A DNA stretch of 64,000 bases, from the NCBI GenBank assembly GCA_937959285.1, contig CALGAR010000117.1:44624-108623 (forward strand), given 5' to 3'. Shown piece by piece: positions 8,402-17,097 of the stretch (its first letter is position 1; each line of letters starts with the position of its first letter). Source of the DNA: an uncultured Bryobacterales bacterium (GTDB taxonomy: Bacteria; Acidobacteriota; Terriglobia; Bryobacterales; Bryobacteraceae). The position numbers were made by a program, and so were the translations under genes. Below the pieces are notes generated by a model, which saw nothing but the letters and a program-made list of their open reading frames with translations, did not search any database and had not been told where the DNA came from.

Positions 8402-8410
8402 TGCTACAAT
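8402..8410 (+). promoter_or_regulatory. Extended -10 element directly upstream of uppP
   Basis: The sequence TGCTACAAT at 8402-8410 is an extended -10 box (TGnTACAAT). Only five bases (CGCCG) separate it from the uppP ATG at 8416, and no Shine-Dalgarno sequence fits between them. Transcription would then begin at or next to the A of the start codon, giving a leaderless message. Confidence 0.5.
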
Positions 8411-8415
8411 CGCCG

Positions 8416-9240
8416 ATGGACCTCATTCTTCTCTTCAAAGCATTGTTAATGGGCGTGGTGGAGGGACTCACCGAGTTCCTGCCCATCTCTTCCACTGGCC
8501 ACCTGATTCTCGTAGGCGATCTTCTCGGCTTTACCGACGAGAAGAGTAAGGTTTTTGAAGTCGTTATCCAGACCGGCGCGCTGCTTGCCGTCCTTTGGGA
8601 GTACCGGAGACGGTTTTGGGACGTTGCCGCTGGCCTCTTTTCAAACACGCATGCGGCGCGATTTGTTACGAATATTGTTGTCGCTTTCCTTCCCGCCGCG
8701 TTCCTTGGTGTCCTGTTCTCCCGCTATATCAAGGCGTACCTTTTCCGGCCGGTCCCTGTCGCGATGGCACTCATCGGAGGCGGCCTCGTGATCCTCTGGG
8801 CGGAACGCCGCAAGCACGAGGTCCGGTTCGAGCAGGTCGACGATCTGACATGGATCGACGCGTTCAAGATCGGTTGCGCCCAATGCCTCGCGCTGATTCC
8901 CGGCACGTCCCGCTCCGGAGCGACGATCATTGGTGGGCTGCTTTTTGGCTGCTCCCGCAAGGCAGCGACCGAGTTTTCATTTTTCCTGGCCGTGCCAACC
9001 TTGATTGGGGCGGGCGTCTATGACCTCTACAAGGAGCGGAGCCTCCTCTCGGCGGACGACCTCGGCCTGTTCCTCGTCGGCTCAGCCGCAGCCTTGGTCT
9101 CTGCGCTTCTCTGCATTCGCTGGCTGCTCCGCTACATCAGCAGTCACGACTTTACAGGCTTTGCCTGGTACCGCATCATCTTCGGACTCCTTGTGCTTCT
9201 GACGGCCTATCTTGGCCTTGTGGAATGGACGGCGGCCTAG
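8416..9240 (+). CDS. uppP: Undecaprenyl-diphosphatase (UppP/BacA)
   Basis: This 274-residue integral membrane enzyme dephosphorylates undecaprenyl pyrophosphate so that the lipid carrier can be reused for peptidoglycan and other envelope polymers; it can also confer bacitracin resistance. The two family signatures are present: GVVEGLTEFLPISSTGHLIL near the N-terminus with the catalytic glutamates, and QCLALIPGTSRSGATIIGGL in the middle with its conserved serine and arginine. About eight hydrophobic segments are visible. The start is ATG 8416; an in-frame upstream ATG at 8350 would add residues with no similarity to the family. Its stop shares the palindrome CTAG (9237-9240) with the stop of the convergent gene. 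Confidence 0.95.
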   Translation: MDLILLFKALLMGVVEGLTEFLPISSTGHLILVGDLLGFTDEKSKVFEVVIQTGALLAVLWEYRRRFWDVAAGLFSNTHAARFVTNIVVAFLPAAFLGVLFSRYIKAYLFRPVPVAMALIGGGLVILWAERRKHEVRFEQVDDLTWIDAFKIGCAQCLALIPGTSRSGATIIGGLLFGCSRKAATEFSFFLAVPTLIGAGVYDLYKERSLLSADDLGLFLVGSAAALVSALLCIRWLLRYISSHDFTGFAWYRIIFGLLVLLTAYLGLVEWTAA

Positions 9241-10145
9241 ACCCCGGCGACCGCCGTCTCCGGCTCCTCTTCGTACAGAATCAGCCGGTATCCCGGATCC
9301 AGTTCCTGCCAGTAAATCAGAATCTGGTGAATGTTGTATGGATGCGTAGGCTGTCCGGTGACTGCGTTCCGGATTACCTGGAAGGCGTGCTCGAAACCGC
9401 CGGCGTCGTCGATATCGATATCGGCCACCCAGTCCACGCCGTTGCAAAAGAAGGTCAATTGGAGGTTGCCGTAACTGTCGGACGTCTTGAAGCTGCCTGC
9501 GAGCGAATAGCCGTCGGGAGGCCGGTGGAGCAGGCCGTCCACGGGAAAGAAACTTCCGTCCGCTACGCTGTTTCGGACGCTTTCCCGCAGCGCGTGGGAA
9601 ACAGTGGCATAGAAGCGGTCTCCCCTTAACTCCCGCAACTCCTGGAGGTGGCACAAGACCGTGCCGCCTTCAGCCAAGCGTGTGTGTTGGCACTTTGCGA
9701 GGATGTTCAGCAGACCGGCACGGCGGATGTCATCCAGGCTGTCGTATAACGACGCCCCGGAGCGGCCCTCAAAACCGAGAACATTCGAACAGCGTTCCAG
9801 CAAGTCACGGCCGTAGGGAAGCTGCTCAAATGACGGAAAATCGACACGAACCACCTTCCGAGGATCGATCAGGAGCATCTTCGCCTTGCTCGTCACACCG
9901 CCGGATTTCACATTCACAAACCAACTTGTAGGCAGGTAGGAAGGCGCATAGATCTCGATCCGGTAGAGCCCCTGGGGCGCCCCAAGTAGCTGCTTGATCA
10001 GAATACTCTTGGAGGCGTCGACTCCCCTGGCAATGCGCTGCTCGGCGGCAAGCGTCTGGTGGCGGAGATAAATATCAACCTTCTCCTGAACGTGATCTCC
10101 GTACACGTCCAGGAGGTCGAGTTGCAGTGCTCCGTCGCGATCCAT
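9237..10145 (-). CDS. Partner protein of the giant GMC oxidoreductase, function unknown
   Basis: The 302-residue soluble protein starts at ATG 10145, preceded by GAGAGGGC about six bases upstream; a longer in-frame reading from 10265 overlaps the preceding gene and is unlikely. The N-terminal third looks like a beta-sandwich (QLDLLDVYGDHVQEKVDIYL, GLYRIEIYAPSYLPTSWFVN), comparable in outline to domains appended to lipid- or sugar-acting oxidoreductases. The rest (LLNILAKCQHTRL, FYATVSHALRESVRNSVAD, FQVIRNAVTGQPTHPYNIHQ) is not recognised; the central part resembles DUF-type proteins with a helical core. There is no signal peptide. It lies 14 bases downstream of the GMC gene on the same strand, so joint expression and probable physical or functional coupling are inferred. 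Confidence 0.6.
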   Translation of the reverse strand: MDRDGALQLDLLDVYGDHVQEKVDIYLRHQTLAAEQRIARGVDASKSILIKQLLGAPQGLYRIEIYAPSYLPTSWFVNVKSGGVTSKAKMLLIDPRKVVRVDFPSFEQLPYGRDLLERCSNVLGFEGRSGASLYDSLDDIRRAGLLNILAKCQHTRLAEGGTVLCHLQELRELRGDRFYATVSHALRESVRNSVADGSFFPVDGLLHRPPDGYSLAGSFKTSDSYGNLQLTFFCNGVDWVADIDIDDAGGFEHAFQVIRNAVTGQPTHPYNIHQILIYWQELDPGYRLILYEEEPETAVAGV

Positions 10146-10159
10146 GAAAAGCCCTCTCG

Positions 10160-13100
10160 TCAGGCCCGCGTCAACAGGTAGTAGAACACGAACCGATTGC
10201 CTGCCGGCTCCAGATGCTGCTGCAGCCCCTGCAACAGCGCTGCGCTCGGTTCGGTCGCCGCCCACCGGCCGATCATGGTGTCCGAATCGATCATGCGAAG
10301 CTCATGCCGGAACATGGCGCTGTCCGTAATGTGAACAAACTCCTCACTGGACTCGGGCTGGCCCGAGGACGTGATGAGGCCGAAACGGTACCGCGCTGAG
10401 ACGCCGGTAGGCGTCTGCTCAAACTTCACACGGAGCGCCGCCGGATTGAATTGGTTCAGCAGGCTGAGATTCGGGTTGCGGAGGAAGATCAGGTGGCCCT
10501 GCCAGTCTCCCAGCACTTGCTGTGGTGTGGGGACGAAGGCCCGCGCATCGTTGAAGATCGCGTGATGATCCTCGACCGCCATTTTTTCAAACGGGTAGTT
10601 GTTCCTCTCCATCACGAATGTCGCGAACTCCAGTCCATCGGGGAAGGTACCCAAATGCATCACGCCAATCGCGCTGTCCTCATCAATCACTTTGATAGTG
10701 TCGTAGACGATGCGATACGGCTCATTCACATAAGTGAGCAGGAGAATGTTGTCTCCCTTCTGGAAGTAGGTACGCCGGTCGTCGGCATAAGGGACGAGAC
10801 GCACCTCGGGTTTTCCAGGAAGCCAGTCAAGCTCGTAGTTCACGACATGGCCGATTGCCACGCCATCCTCACGAATTCGATCGAAACGCTTCCAAAAGCT
10901 TCCACCGGTGAAGGTTGACGCGGTCTTCGCCTCGCTGCCGGAAATTCTGTTGCGAAGACGTTCCTCGGCTCCTAGCACCGAATCCCTCGCAAACGATCCC
11001 TTCCAGAACGAATCGCGGAAGATGCGTTTTTTCGCGAAATCAATCCGGACAGCGCCGGTATTGATCAGCTTCTCAAGAGGCAACGTTGGCGCGTCCCGCA
11101 GAATCTGCTGCAGTTCCGGCGTTGAGCGCGTGCTGAAATAGTCGGGCTCGGAGGCTCCGCGGAGCACGGCGAACCGGACTTCCTCCTGCAAGCCTCGCGG
11201 CTCGGGGGCCAAAGGATCATACTCCCGCTGCACAAACTGGGCAGTGAAGGCGAAGAACTTCATCTGTCCCTGAAGCTGCAGCAGCGGATCAGAGGTGCCT
11301 GTAACCTTGAACGAGCGCAGAAACCCTGCCAAATTTTGGACCGCCGCGATGTCCTCGAAGGTCTTGAATTTGAGGAGACCCTCGCCCGCCGCCTCGGTTG
11401 TTGGGGTCCCATCCTCGCGCAGCTCTGACACATGACAGTAGAGCGTTGTGAAGTCTTCGAGAGCCTCGCGGATCCCGCGCTCGCCGATCCGTTCGTCCTT
11501 CTGCATGTACTTCCGCCCGTCGAACAGGAAACGGCGGCCGTCCGGCGTCTGGAAATACAGCACATATCGCATCTCCGCTTCGCCGGTCGCTTCATTGCGG
11601 ATCAGATAATGGAAGCGGCTCCTGCTCTCGTCGATCTCGAACATGGCGGGACTTCCTTCGAAATTCTCGAAGCTAATCGTGCCCTTTGCCCCAGCCTCGT
11701 GCGCAGCGCCCTCGATGAACTCATTGAGGTCCCGAACGGTCATCCTCAATTTGAAGCTGCACTGGAAGGCGCCGTCCGGACGGCCCTGCCGAGGGATTCG
11801 GGCGGCGATTTCGCGACGGTCCGAGCCCTGGGAAGCGGTTGTTCCCTTCCCTGGCCAATACCACCCCACCATCTCCTCATCAAAGGTCATTCCGAGACCT
11901 GCAGGCAGATGAACGTTAAGGAACGGCTCGAGCAACCGGTTTGACGGCGTTGTGGCCTGGTCCGTCCGTGTCAGCGTGTAGTAGAAGCCAAAGCGGTGGC
12001 GTGGTTCCTCCTCGACATGCAGCAGGCCTAACGAAGCTGCCGGGAACAAGCTGCTGATGCCAGGCGGCAGGTCCATTACATACTTGCCGACCATGAAATC
12101 ATCGGTAACCTGGCGGATTTCGTCGTGGAACGGAGTGAAGTCGACAAGCTGGAAGTGATTGGCGAGAAATCCTGGAACGACAAGCCCTTCCAGGAGTCCC
12201 ATGAGTTGATAACGGCTCTCCAGGCGACCGTCCGGCTGGCGGCGAAACTCCAGGTAGGCAACGCCCGCCAGGTGGTTGGCATTTGAAATTGCGTCCATCC
12301 GCCAGACGCCTTCCAGATCCTGCGGACCCGGAACAGTACCGCCCCGCCACAGCGTGGCGTGGTCCTCAACCGTCATTTGCTCGAAGTTGTAGACCCGCGT
12401 CATGGGGAACGTGAACAGACGCAGGCCCTTCGGGAACTCTCCGATGTACACACGCCCAATCAGCAGATTCTCGTTGACGACCTTGAAAACGTCGTAGTAG
12501 CCCTGCCACGGCGGATCTGTGTACTCGAGAAGGATGTACTTTCCGGGCTCCAGATCGCCCTCGCGCTTCTTGAGCACAACTTCTTTGAGAGTGTTGCGGG
12601 CCCGAATGCGGCCGTCGGTGTCGCTGGTAATGCCGCCGTAATGATCGCCAGTCTTGAAGAACTGCTTTCGGAAACCGGTGAAGATCGCGGACGACATCGC
12701 ATTGAGGATGTGCCCCTTGGGGAAGAAGCCCTTCCAGTACTCGTCATTGCGAATTGTACGGCTCTCGATATCCACGACTCGCTGCCCACTGTTGAGCATC
12801 AGGTTAATGCTCTGGCAGGGGACGCGGCGGAACAGCTTCTCGAGCTCACCCTCGCTGTAGGTTGTCACTTCTACCGAATCGATCGTGGGTATGTTGAGAG
12901 CAAGTGCCCGCTTTGGATAAGCTTCGCCTTGCAGCTCGCGAACCTTTCGGTCTGCAATCCACTCCGCAAGAGCGGAGATTGTGAGGAATGGATTCACACC
13001 GAGCGCGGAGGGAATCAGTGCTCCGTCGGCGACATACAAGCCTTCGTGCACGCTGCCATCACCCGAAAACACCCGGCCGTAGGCATCAACAGCCCCATGC

Positions 13101-14578
13101 ATGTAGTCCTCGCCGATAGGACATCCACCGAGGGGATGGGCCGTCACCAGATGGCGAGTATCGAAAATCGTCCACATGGGGTTTTGAATGAAGGTAGCGC
13201 CCTGAGCCCGCGCGTGCCGCCGAAGCTCCTCATTAATCCTGGCGAACACAACCTGGCGGCCCACGTCATCCCATTCAATCCGCATACGGCCGTCGGGCTC
13301 ATACCACGGCGCTTCAAAGATCATGCGGCCACGGGCATCGTCAAAGCCCATGCAGAGGTAGAGCATGGTATGATTCAGCGCTCCTTCGGAGGAGTTTCCT
13401 CCAAAGGGTGCGAGATCGCGCTTAATACGCTCAAGTTCCGCAGCCTGGTCGCCGATGTCTGTATCTTCCCCGCGGATCACAGCAAAGGCCGTTTTGGCAG
13501 CCTGTACATAAGCGCTCGGGAAGGAGAGATCCTCAATCGTGATGCGGCGATCGGGCGGGAGCGAACCGTTGTAACGGATCGCTGCGACGATCGTAGGCCC
13601 GGGCGCGCATCCAGCTCCCGGGATTTCAACCGACCGGCCAAGCCCGAGAACATTGGTCTGATAATCCCCGTTGTAGGCGAGGCCAAAGAAGTCGCCGTTG
13701 CCCGAAAAACCCGTGCCGAGACGTGGCGAGACTGATAGCCCGTTCATCTCGGAGCGCATCAGAATCTCGGTCGAGTTGATGGAACCGGCAGCGAGGATCA
13801 CGTTGGCGGCTGTCAGGCTAAAGCGCTCGCTGAAGGTGTTATTGCGGTAGTAGCGGCCGTGCACCTTCCACCCGCCTCCGCTCAACTTCTCAATCCATTC
13901 GACCTTCGTCTGCGTATAAATCTCGGCGCCATATTTCCTGGCAAGGGGAAGGTAGTTGGTATAGAGAGTATTCTTCGCGCCGAAGTTGCATCCCGTAACG
14001 CAGTCGCCGCAGTCATTACAGGCCGCACGGGGATTGCCGAGGGGATCTTTCTTGTTGGGATCGAAGTTTACCGTGAGATTGAGGGGGACAGTGCGTAAGC
14101 CGAGCTCGGCAGCGCGCCTTTCAAGCGCCTGTACTTTCAGAAAGCTTGCCTTCTTCGGGTGCGGTTTCGCGTCGAGACCCGCGAGGGCCTTTTCATAGTA
14201 TGTCCGCAGGTGATCGTAGCTAAGCGGTTCAGGCCAATCGACGAGATCAAATACTTCGGGATCCGGCATGATCGCCACGTTTGCGTTCACAAGCGATGTG
14301 CCGCCGAGCCCGGAGCCTTTGATCACGGAGATATCGCGGTAAGTCAGAAACTCATACAAACCAAGCGGATTGGCACTGCTACGGGTAGCTTGGAGGATCC
14401 CATCCAGCGTATCGGGGAACGAACCAGGAATCCACTCCCGGCCGCGCTCAAGGATACAAATGCTCTTTCCAAGTTGAGCCTCTGCGATTCGGGCCGCGGT
14501 GATCGCTCCTCCGTAACCAGATCCGACAATCACAAAGTCGTAGTAAGGCTTCCGATCCTTCCAGTTCCCGGATAACAT
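10160..14578 (-). CDS. Large GMC-family oxidoreductase fused to duplicated modules of unknown function
   Basis: This 1472-residue protein begins with a cholesterol-oxidase-like GMC oxidoreductase (residues about 10-545). The FAD motif VGSGYGG is at 18-24, the GLGGTSLVNANV block at 90-101, HPLGGC at 481-486 holds the active-site histidine type, and GVNPFLTISALAEW follows. A cysteine cluster CxxCxxCxxxC at Cys187, Cys190, Cys193 and Cys197 resembles a ferredoxin motif and is common in bacterial GMC relatives. Residues about 573-871 and 1151-1471 are two copies of one module: both have WKG(F/S)F, an 'IG-x6-GxFPxGL' strand, 'FExMxVEDH' and an end block 'F(G/V)FYYxLTR'. A different domain lies between (GMTFDEEMVGWYW at 897-909). 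No signal peptide is visible. The reaction and the role of the repeats are unknown; a sterol-, hopanoid- or fatty-alcohol-type substrate is possible. Confidence 0.85.
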   Translation of the reverse strand: MLSGNWKDRKPYYDFVIVGSGYGGAITAARIAEAQLGKSICILERGREWIPGSFPDTLDGILQATRSSANPLGLYEFLTYRDISVIKGSGLGGTSLVNANVAIMPDPEVFDLVDWPEPLSYDHLRTYYEKALAGLDAKPHPKKASFLKVQALERRAAELGLRTVPLNLTVNFDPNKKDPLGNPRAACNDCGDCVTGCNFGAKNTLYTNYLPLARKYGAEIYTQTKVEWIEKLSGGGWKVHGRYYRNNTFSERFSLTAANVILAAGSINSTEILMRSEMNGLSVSPRLGTGFSGNGDFFGLAYNGDYQTNVLGLGRSVEIPGAGCAPGPTIVAAIRYNGSLPPDRRITIEDLSFPSAYVQAAKTAFAVIRGEDTDIGDQAAELERIKRDLAPFGGNSSEGALNHTMLYLCMGFDDARGRMIFEAPWYEPDGRMRIEWDDVGRQVVFARINEELRRHARAQGATFIQNPMWTIFDTRHLVTAHPLGGCPIGEDYMHGAVDAYGRVFSGDGSVHEGLYVADGALIPSALGVNPFLTISALAEWIADRKVRELQGEAYPKRALALNIPTIDSVEVTTYSEGELEKLFRRVPCQSINLMLNSGQRVVDIESRTIRNDEYWKGFFPKGHILNAMSSAIFTGFRKQFFKTGDHYGGITSDTDGRIRARNTLKEVVLKKREGDLEPGKYILLEYTDPPWQGYYDVFKVVNENLLIGRVYIGEFPKGLRLFTFPMTRVYNFEQMTVEDHATLWRGGTVPGPQDLEGVWRMDAISNANHLAGVAYLEFRRQPDGRLESRYQLMGLLEGLVVPGFLANHFQLVDFTPFHDEIRQVTDDFMVGKYVMDLPPGISSLFPAASLGLLHVEEEPRHRFGFYYTLTRTDQATTPSNRLLEPFLNVHLPAGLGMTFDEEMVGWYWPGKGTTASQGSDRREIAARIPRQGRPDGAFQCSFKLRMTVRDLNEFIEGAAHEAGAKGTISFENFEGSPAMFEIDESRSRFHYLIRNEATGEAEMRYVLYFQTPDGRRFLFDGRKYMQKDERIGERGIREALEDFTTLYCHVSELREDGTPTTEAAGEGLLKFKTFEDIAAVQNLAGFLRSFKVTGTSDPLLQLQGQMKFFAFTAQFVQREYDPLAPEPRGLQEEVRFAVLRGASEPDYFSTRSTPELQQILRDAPTLPLEKLINTGAVRIDFAKKRIFRDSFWKGSFARDSVLGAEERLRNRISGSEAKTASTFTGGSFWKRFDRIREDGVAIGHVVNYELDWLPGKPEVRLVPYADDRRTYFQKGDNILLLTYVNEPYRIVYDTIKVIDEDSAIGVMHLGTFPDGLEFATFVMERNNYPFEKMAVEDHHAIFNDARAFVPTPQQVLGDWQGHLIFLRNPNLSLLNQFNPAALRVKFEQTPTGVSARYRFGLITSSGQPESSEEFVHITDSAMFRHELRMIDSDTMIGRWAATEPSAALLQGLQQHLEPAGNRFVFYYLLTRA

Positions 14579-14720
14579 ACTCTCTCCCTGCTTTTCGATT
14601 ACATGTCACATATCACAACCGGCGCAACCATTCACGGAGAGTTTACTCAGCGGCATCTGAGAACCCGATACAGCTATTAACGGTGTCGCTCGGCTCACAG
14701 ATCGGATATACTCCATTGCC

Positions 14721-17081
14721 ATGGTGCCGCGGCGCATTCTCTTTAGCCTCGTTGCCCTTCCCCTGCTAGCCCAGAATCCTGACGGATTGGAATTCTTTGA
14801 GAAAAAGATTCGCCCCGTTCTGGTGTCGCAGTGCTACGCCTGCCATAGCGCCTCCTCAAAGCCGCTTATGGGACAGTTTTCGCTCGATACGCGCGAAGGC
14901 CTACGAAAAGGTGGTGGATCGGGCCTGCCTGCCGTTGTGCCCGGGAAGCCTGAGGAAAGTCACCTGTTAGCGACCATCAAGCGGTCAGGCGCAGTGAAGA
15001 TGCCCCCCGGCACTCCCCTGCCCGATGAAGTCATCGCCGATTTTGAAGAGTGGATCAAAATGGGGGCCCCGGATCCACGCGATCAGGCAGCAGCGCCTCC
15101 CGCACCACCGTACGACTTCGAGAAGGCGCGAAAACACTGGGCCTATCAGCCGGCAAAGGACCCTGAGCCGCCGCGAGTCACCGATCCCCTGTGGAGCCGG
15201 ACGCCGATCGATCGCTTCATCAAAGCCAAGCTCGATGAAAACAAGCTGGTTCCCGTTGGTCTGGCAAGCAAGCGCGACTTGATCCGGCGAGCCACCTACG
15301 ATCTGACCGGCCTGCCTCCGACTCCCGAGGAAGTCGACGCTTTCGTCCGCGATACCTCCCCGAACGCTTTCGAGAAGGTCATCGACCGCCTTCTCGCGTC
15401 TCCGCATTACGGCGAACGCTGGGGACGCCACTGGCTGGACGTGGTGCGTTACGCCGACACCGCGGGCTGCAACTCGGATTTTCCGGTGCCTGACGCCTAC
15501 CGCTACCGCAACTGGGTCATCCAGTCCTTTAATGAGGACAAGCCGTACATGGAGTTTCTCCGGGAGCAGATCGCGGGCGATCTTCTTGAACCGAAGAACG
15601 ATGAGGACCGGCGGAGCAAGCTGATTGCGACCGGCTACATTGCCATTTCCCGGCGCTTTGCGTCCAACCGCCGCGAACACCATCTGACGATCGACGATAC
15701 GATCGACAACATTGGCAAGGGGATGCTCGGACTAAGCCTCTCCTGCGCCCGCTGCCACGATCATAAGTACGATCCGATTCCGCAAAAGGACTACTTTGCT
15801 CTGTACGGCATCTTTGAATCCACCGTGTACTCCTTCCCCGGAGTCGAGACGGAACCCCGCCCGTTCGACTTTATTGCGCTGGAAGGCCCCGAGCAACAAA
15901 AGGCTCTGGACGAGTGGGAGTACAAGATCAAGACAACGTACGAGCAGATCCGCGAGCTCCGTTTCGGCTCCGGCCGCAATAAGCCCGAGTCGAAGGAAGA
16001 AATCAAGCGCCTGGAAGCCGAGGTTTTGAGGCTGGAGCTTTCACCGCCAAAGGTTGCGAAAGCGTATGCGGTCCGCGATAGCTCGTGTCCTCAGAACGCT
16101 CGGATGCACTACAAAGGGGACCCCAGGCAGTTAGGAGAGGAAGTTCCGCGGGGATGGTTGACGATTCTCGGAGGGCAAAAGCTCGAGTCAAACGAATCCG
16201 GGAGCGGACGGCGGCAACTGGCCGAATGGATTACAGACCCGAGTAACCCGCTGACTCCTCGCGTCATCGTGAACCGGATCTGGCAGTGGCACTTCGGCAA
16301 AGGACTTGTCCCCACACCGAACGACTTTGGAACTCGTGGTGAAGCACCCACCCACCCGGAACTCCTCGACTGGCTGACAAGCCGCTTTGTGGAGTCCGGC
16401 TACTCCATCAAGGCGATGCACAAGCTCATCATGCTGACGCGGGCGTATCACCTGGCGAGCACGCACCATGCGGCGAACGCCGAGAAGGATCCGAAGAACT
16501 CCTACCTTTGGAGATTCGAACGCCGGCGTCTGGAAGCGGAGGAGATTCGGGACTCGCTCCTGGCCATCAGCGGTCAGCTGGATCCCACTCCCGGAGGCCC
16601 ACATCCGTTTCCGCCCGTTCATGAGTGGAGGTACTCACAGCACCGGCAGTTTTTCGCTGTCTACGACCACAACAAGCGCAGCGTCTACCTCATGCAGCAG
16701 CGCCTGCGGAAGCATCCACTCCTCGAACTGTTTGATCCGGCAGACCCAAATGCCAGCACGCCCGCCAGAAGTTCGAGTTTGACGGCTCTACAGGCTCTGG
16801 CGCTGATGAACGGCGAATTCTTCCATCAGCAGGCAGACCACATGGCAGTCCGCGTTGGGATGGCGTACCCCGACACGCCGTCCCGTATCCAGTTCGCCTA
16901 CAGGCTGGCGTTTGGAAGGCGGCCGACTGCCGCGGAAGTGCTCGAAGGCACGCGCTACCTCGCCAAAGCCCAGGCTGCGCTGGAGGATTCCGAGCTGCCG
17001 GCCGAGCGCAGGCCGAGGGCGGCGTTGGCAAGCTACCTGCGCGTCCTGCTCTCGAGCGACGAGTTTTTCTTTGTGGACTAA
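14721..17081 (+). CDS. PSD1-type protein: planctomycete cytochrome c + DUF1549 + DUF1553
   Basis: The 786-residue protein has a short signal peptide (RRILFSLVALPLLAQ) and an N-terminal PSC1-type cytochrome c domain with the haem motif CYACH (residues about 36-40) and a later methionine in KMPPGTPLPD. DUF1549 follows (PLWSRTPIDRFIKAKL, RRATYDLTGLPPTPEEVDAF, LLASPHYGERWGRHWLDVVRYADTAG) and DUF1553 forms the C-terminal half (NRIWQWHFGKGLVPTPNDFG, WLTSRFVESGYSIKAMHKL). Such proteins are abundant in Planctomycetes and in Solibacter-type acidobacteria and are thought to serve extracellular polysaccharide or cell-surface processes; their chemistry is not established. It is followed by its usual DUF1501 partner 16 bases later. 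Confidence 0.9.
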   Translation: MVPRRILFSLVALPLLAQNPDGLEFFEKKIRPVLVSQCYACHSASSKPLMGQFSLDTREGLRKGGGSGLPAVVPGKPEESHLLATIKRSGAVKMPPGTPLPDEVIADFEEWIKMGAPDPRDQAAAPPAPPYDFEKARKHWAYQPAKDPEPPRVTDPLWSRTPIDRFIKAKLDENKLVPVGLASKRDLIRRATYDLTGLPPTPEEVDAFVRDTSPNAFEKVIDRLLASPHYGERWGRHWLDVVRYADTAGCNSDFPVPDAYRYRNWVIQSFNEDKPYMEFLREQIAGDLLEPKNDEDRRSKLIATGYIAISRRFASNRREHHLTIDDTIDNIGKGMLGLSLSCARCHDHKYDPIPQKDYFALYGIFESTVYSFPGVETEPRPFDFIALEGPEQQKALDEWEYKIKTTYEQIRELRFGSGRNKPESKEEIKRLEAEVLRLELSPPKVAKAYAVRDSSCPQNARMHYKGDPRQLGEEVPRGWLTILGGQKLESNESGSGRRQLAEWITDPSNPLTPRVIVNRIWQWHFGKGLVPTPNDFGTRGEAPTHPELLDWLTSRFVESGYSIKAMHKLIMLTRAYHLASTHHAANAEKDPKNSYLWRFERRRLEAEEIRDSLLAISGQLDPTPGGPHPFPPVHEWRYSQHRQFFAVYDHNKRSVYLMQQRLRKHPLLELFDPADPNASTPARSSSLTALQALALMNGEFFHQQADHMAVRVGMAYPDTPSRIQFAYRLAFGRRPTAAEVLEGTRYLAKAQAALEDSELPAERRPRAALASYLRVLLSSDEFFFVD

Positions 17082-17097
17082 GCGTACGAGGACGGTG

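Noticed and set aside
12359..13735. Frame of about 458 residues opposite the GMC oxidoreductase
   Set aside because: It is antisense to strongly conserved FAD-domain coding; no domain is recognised in it.
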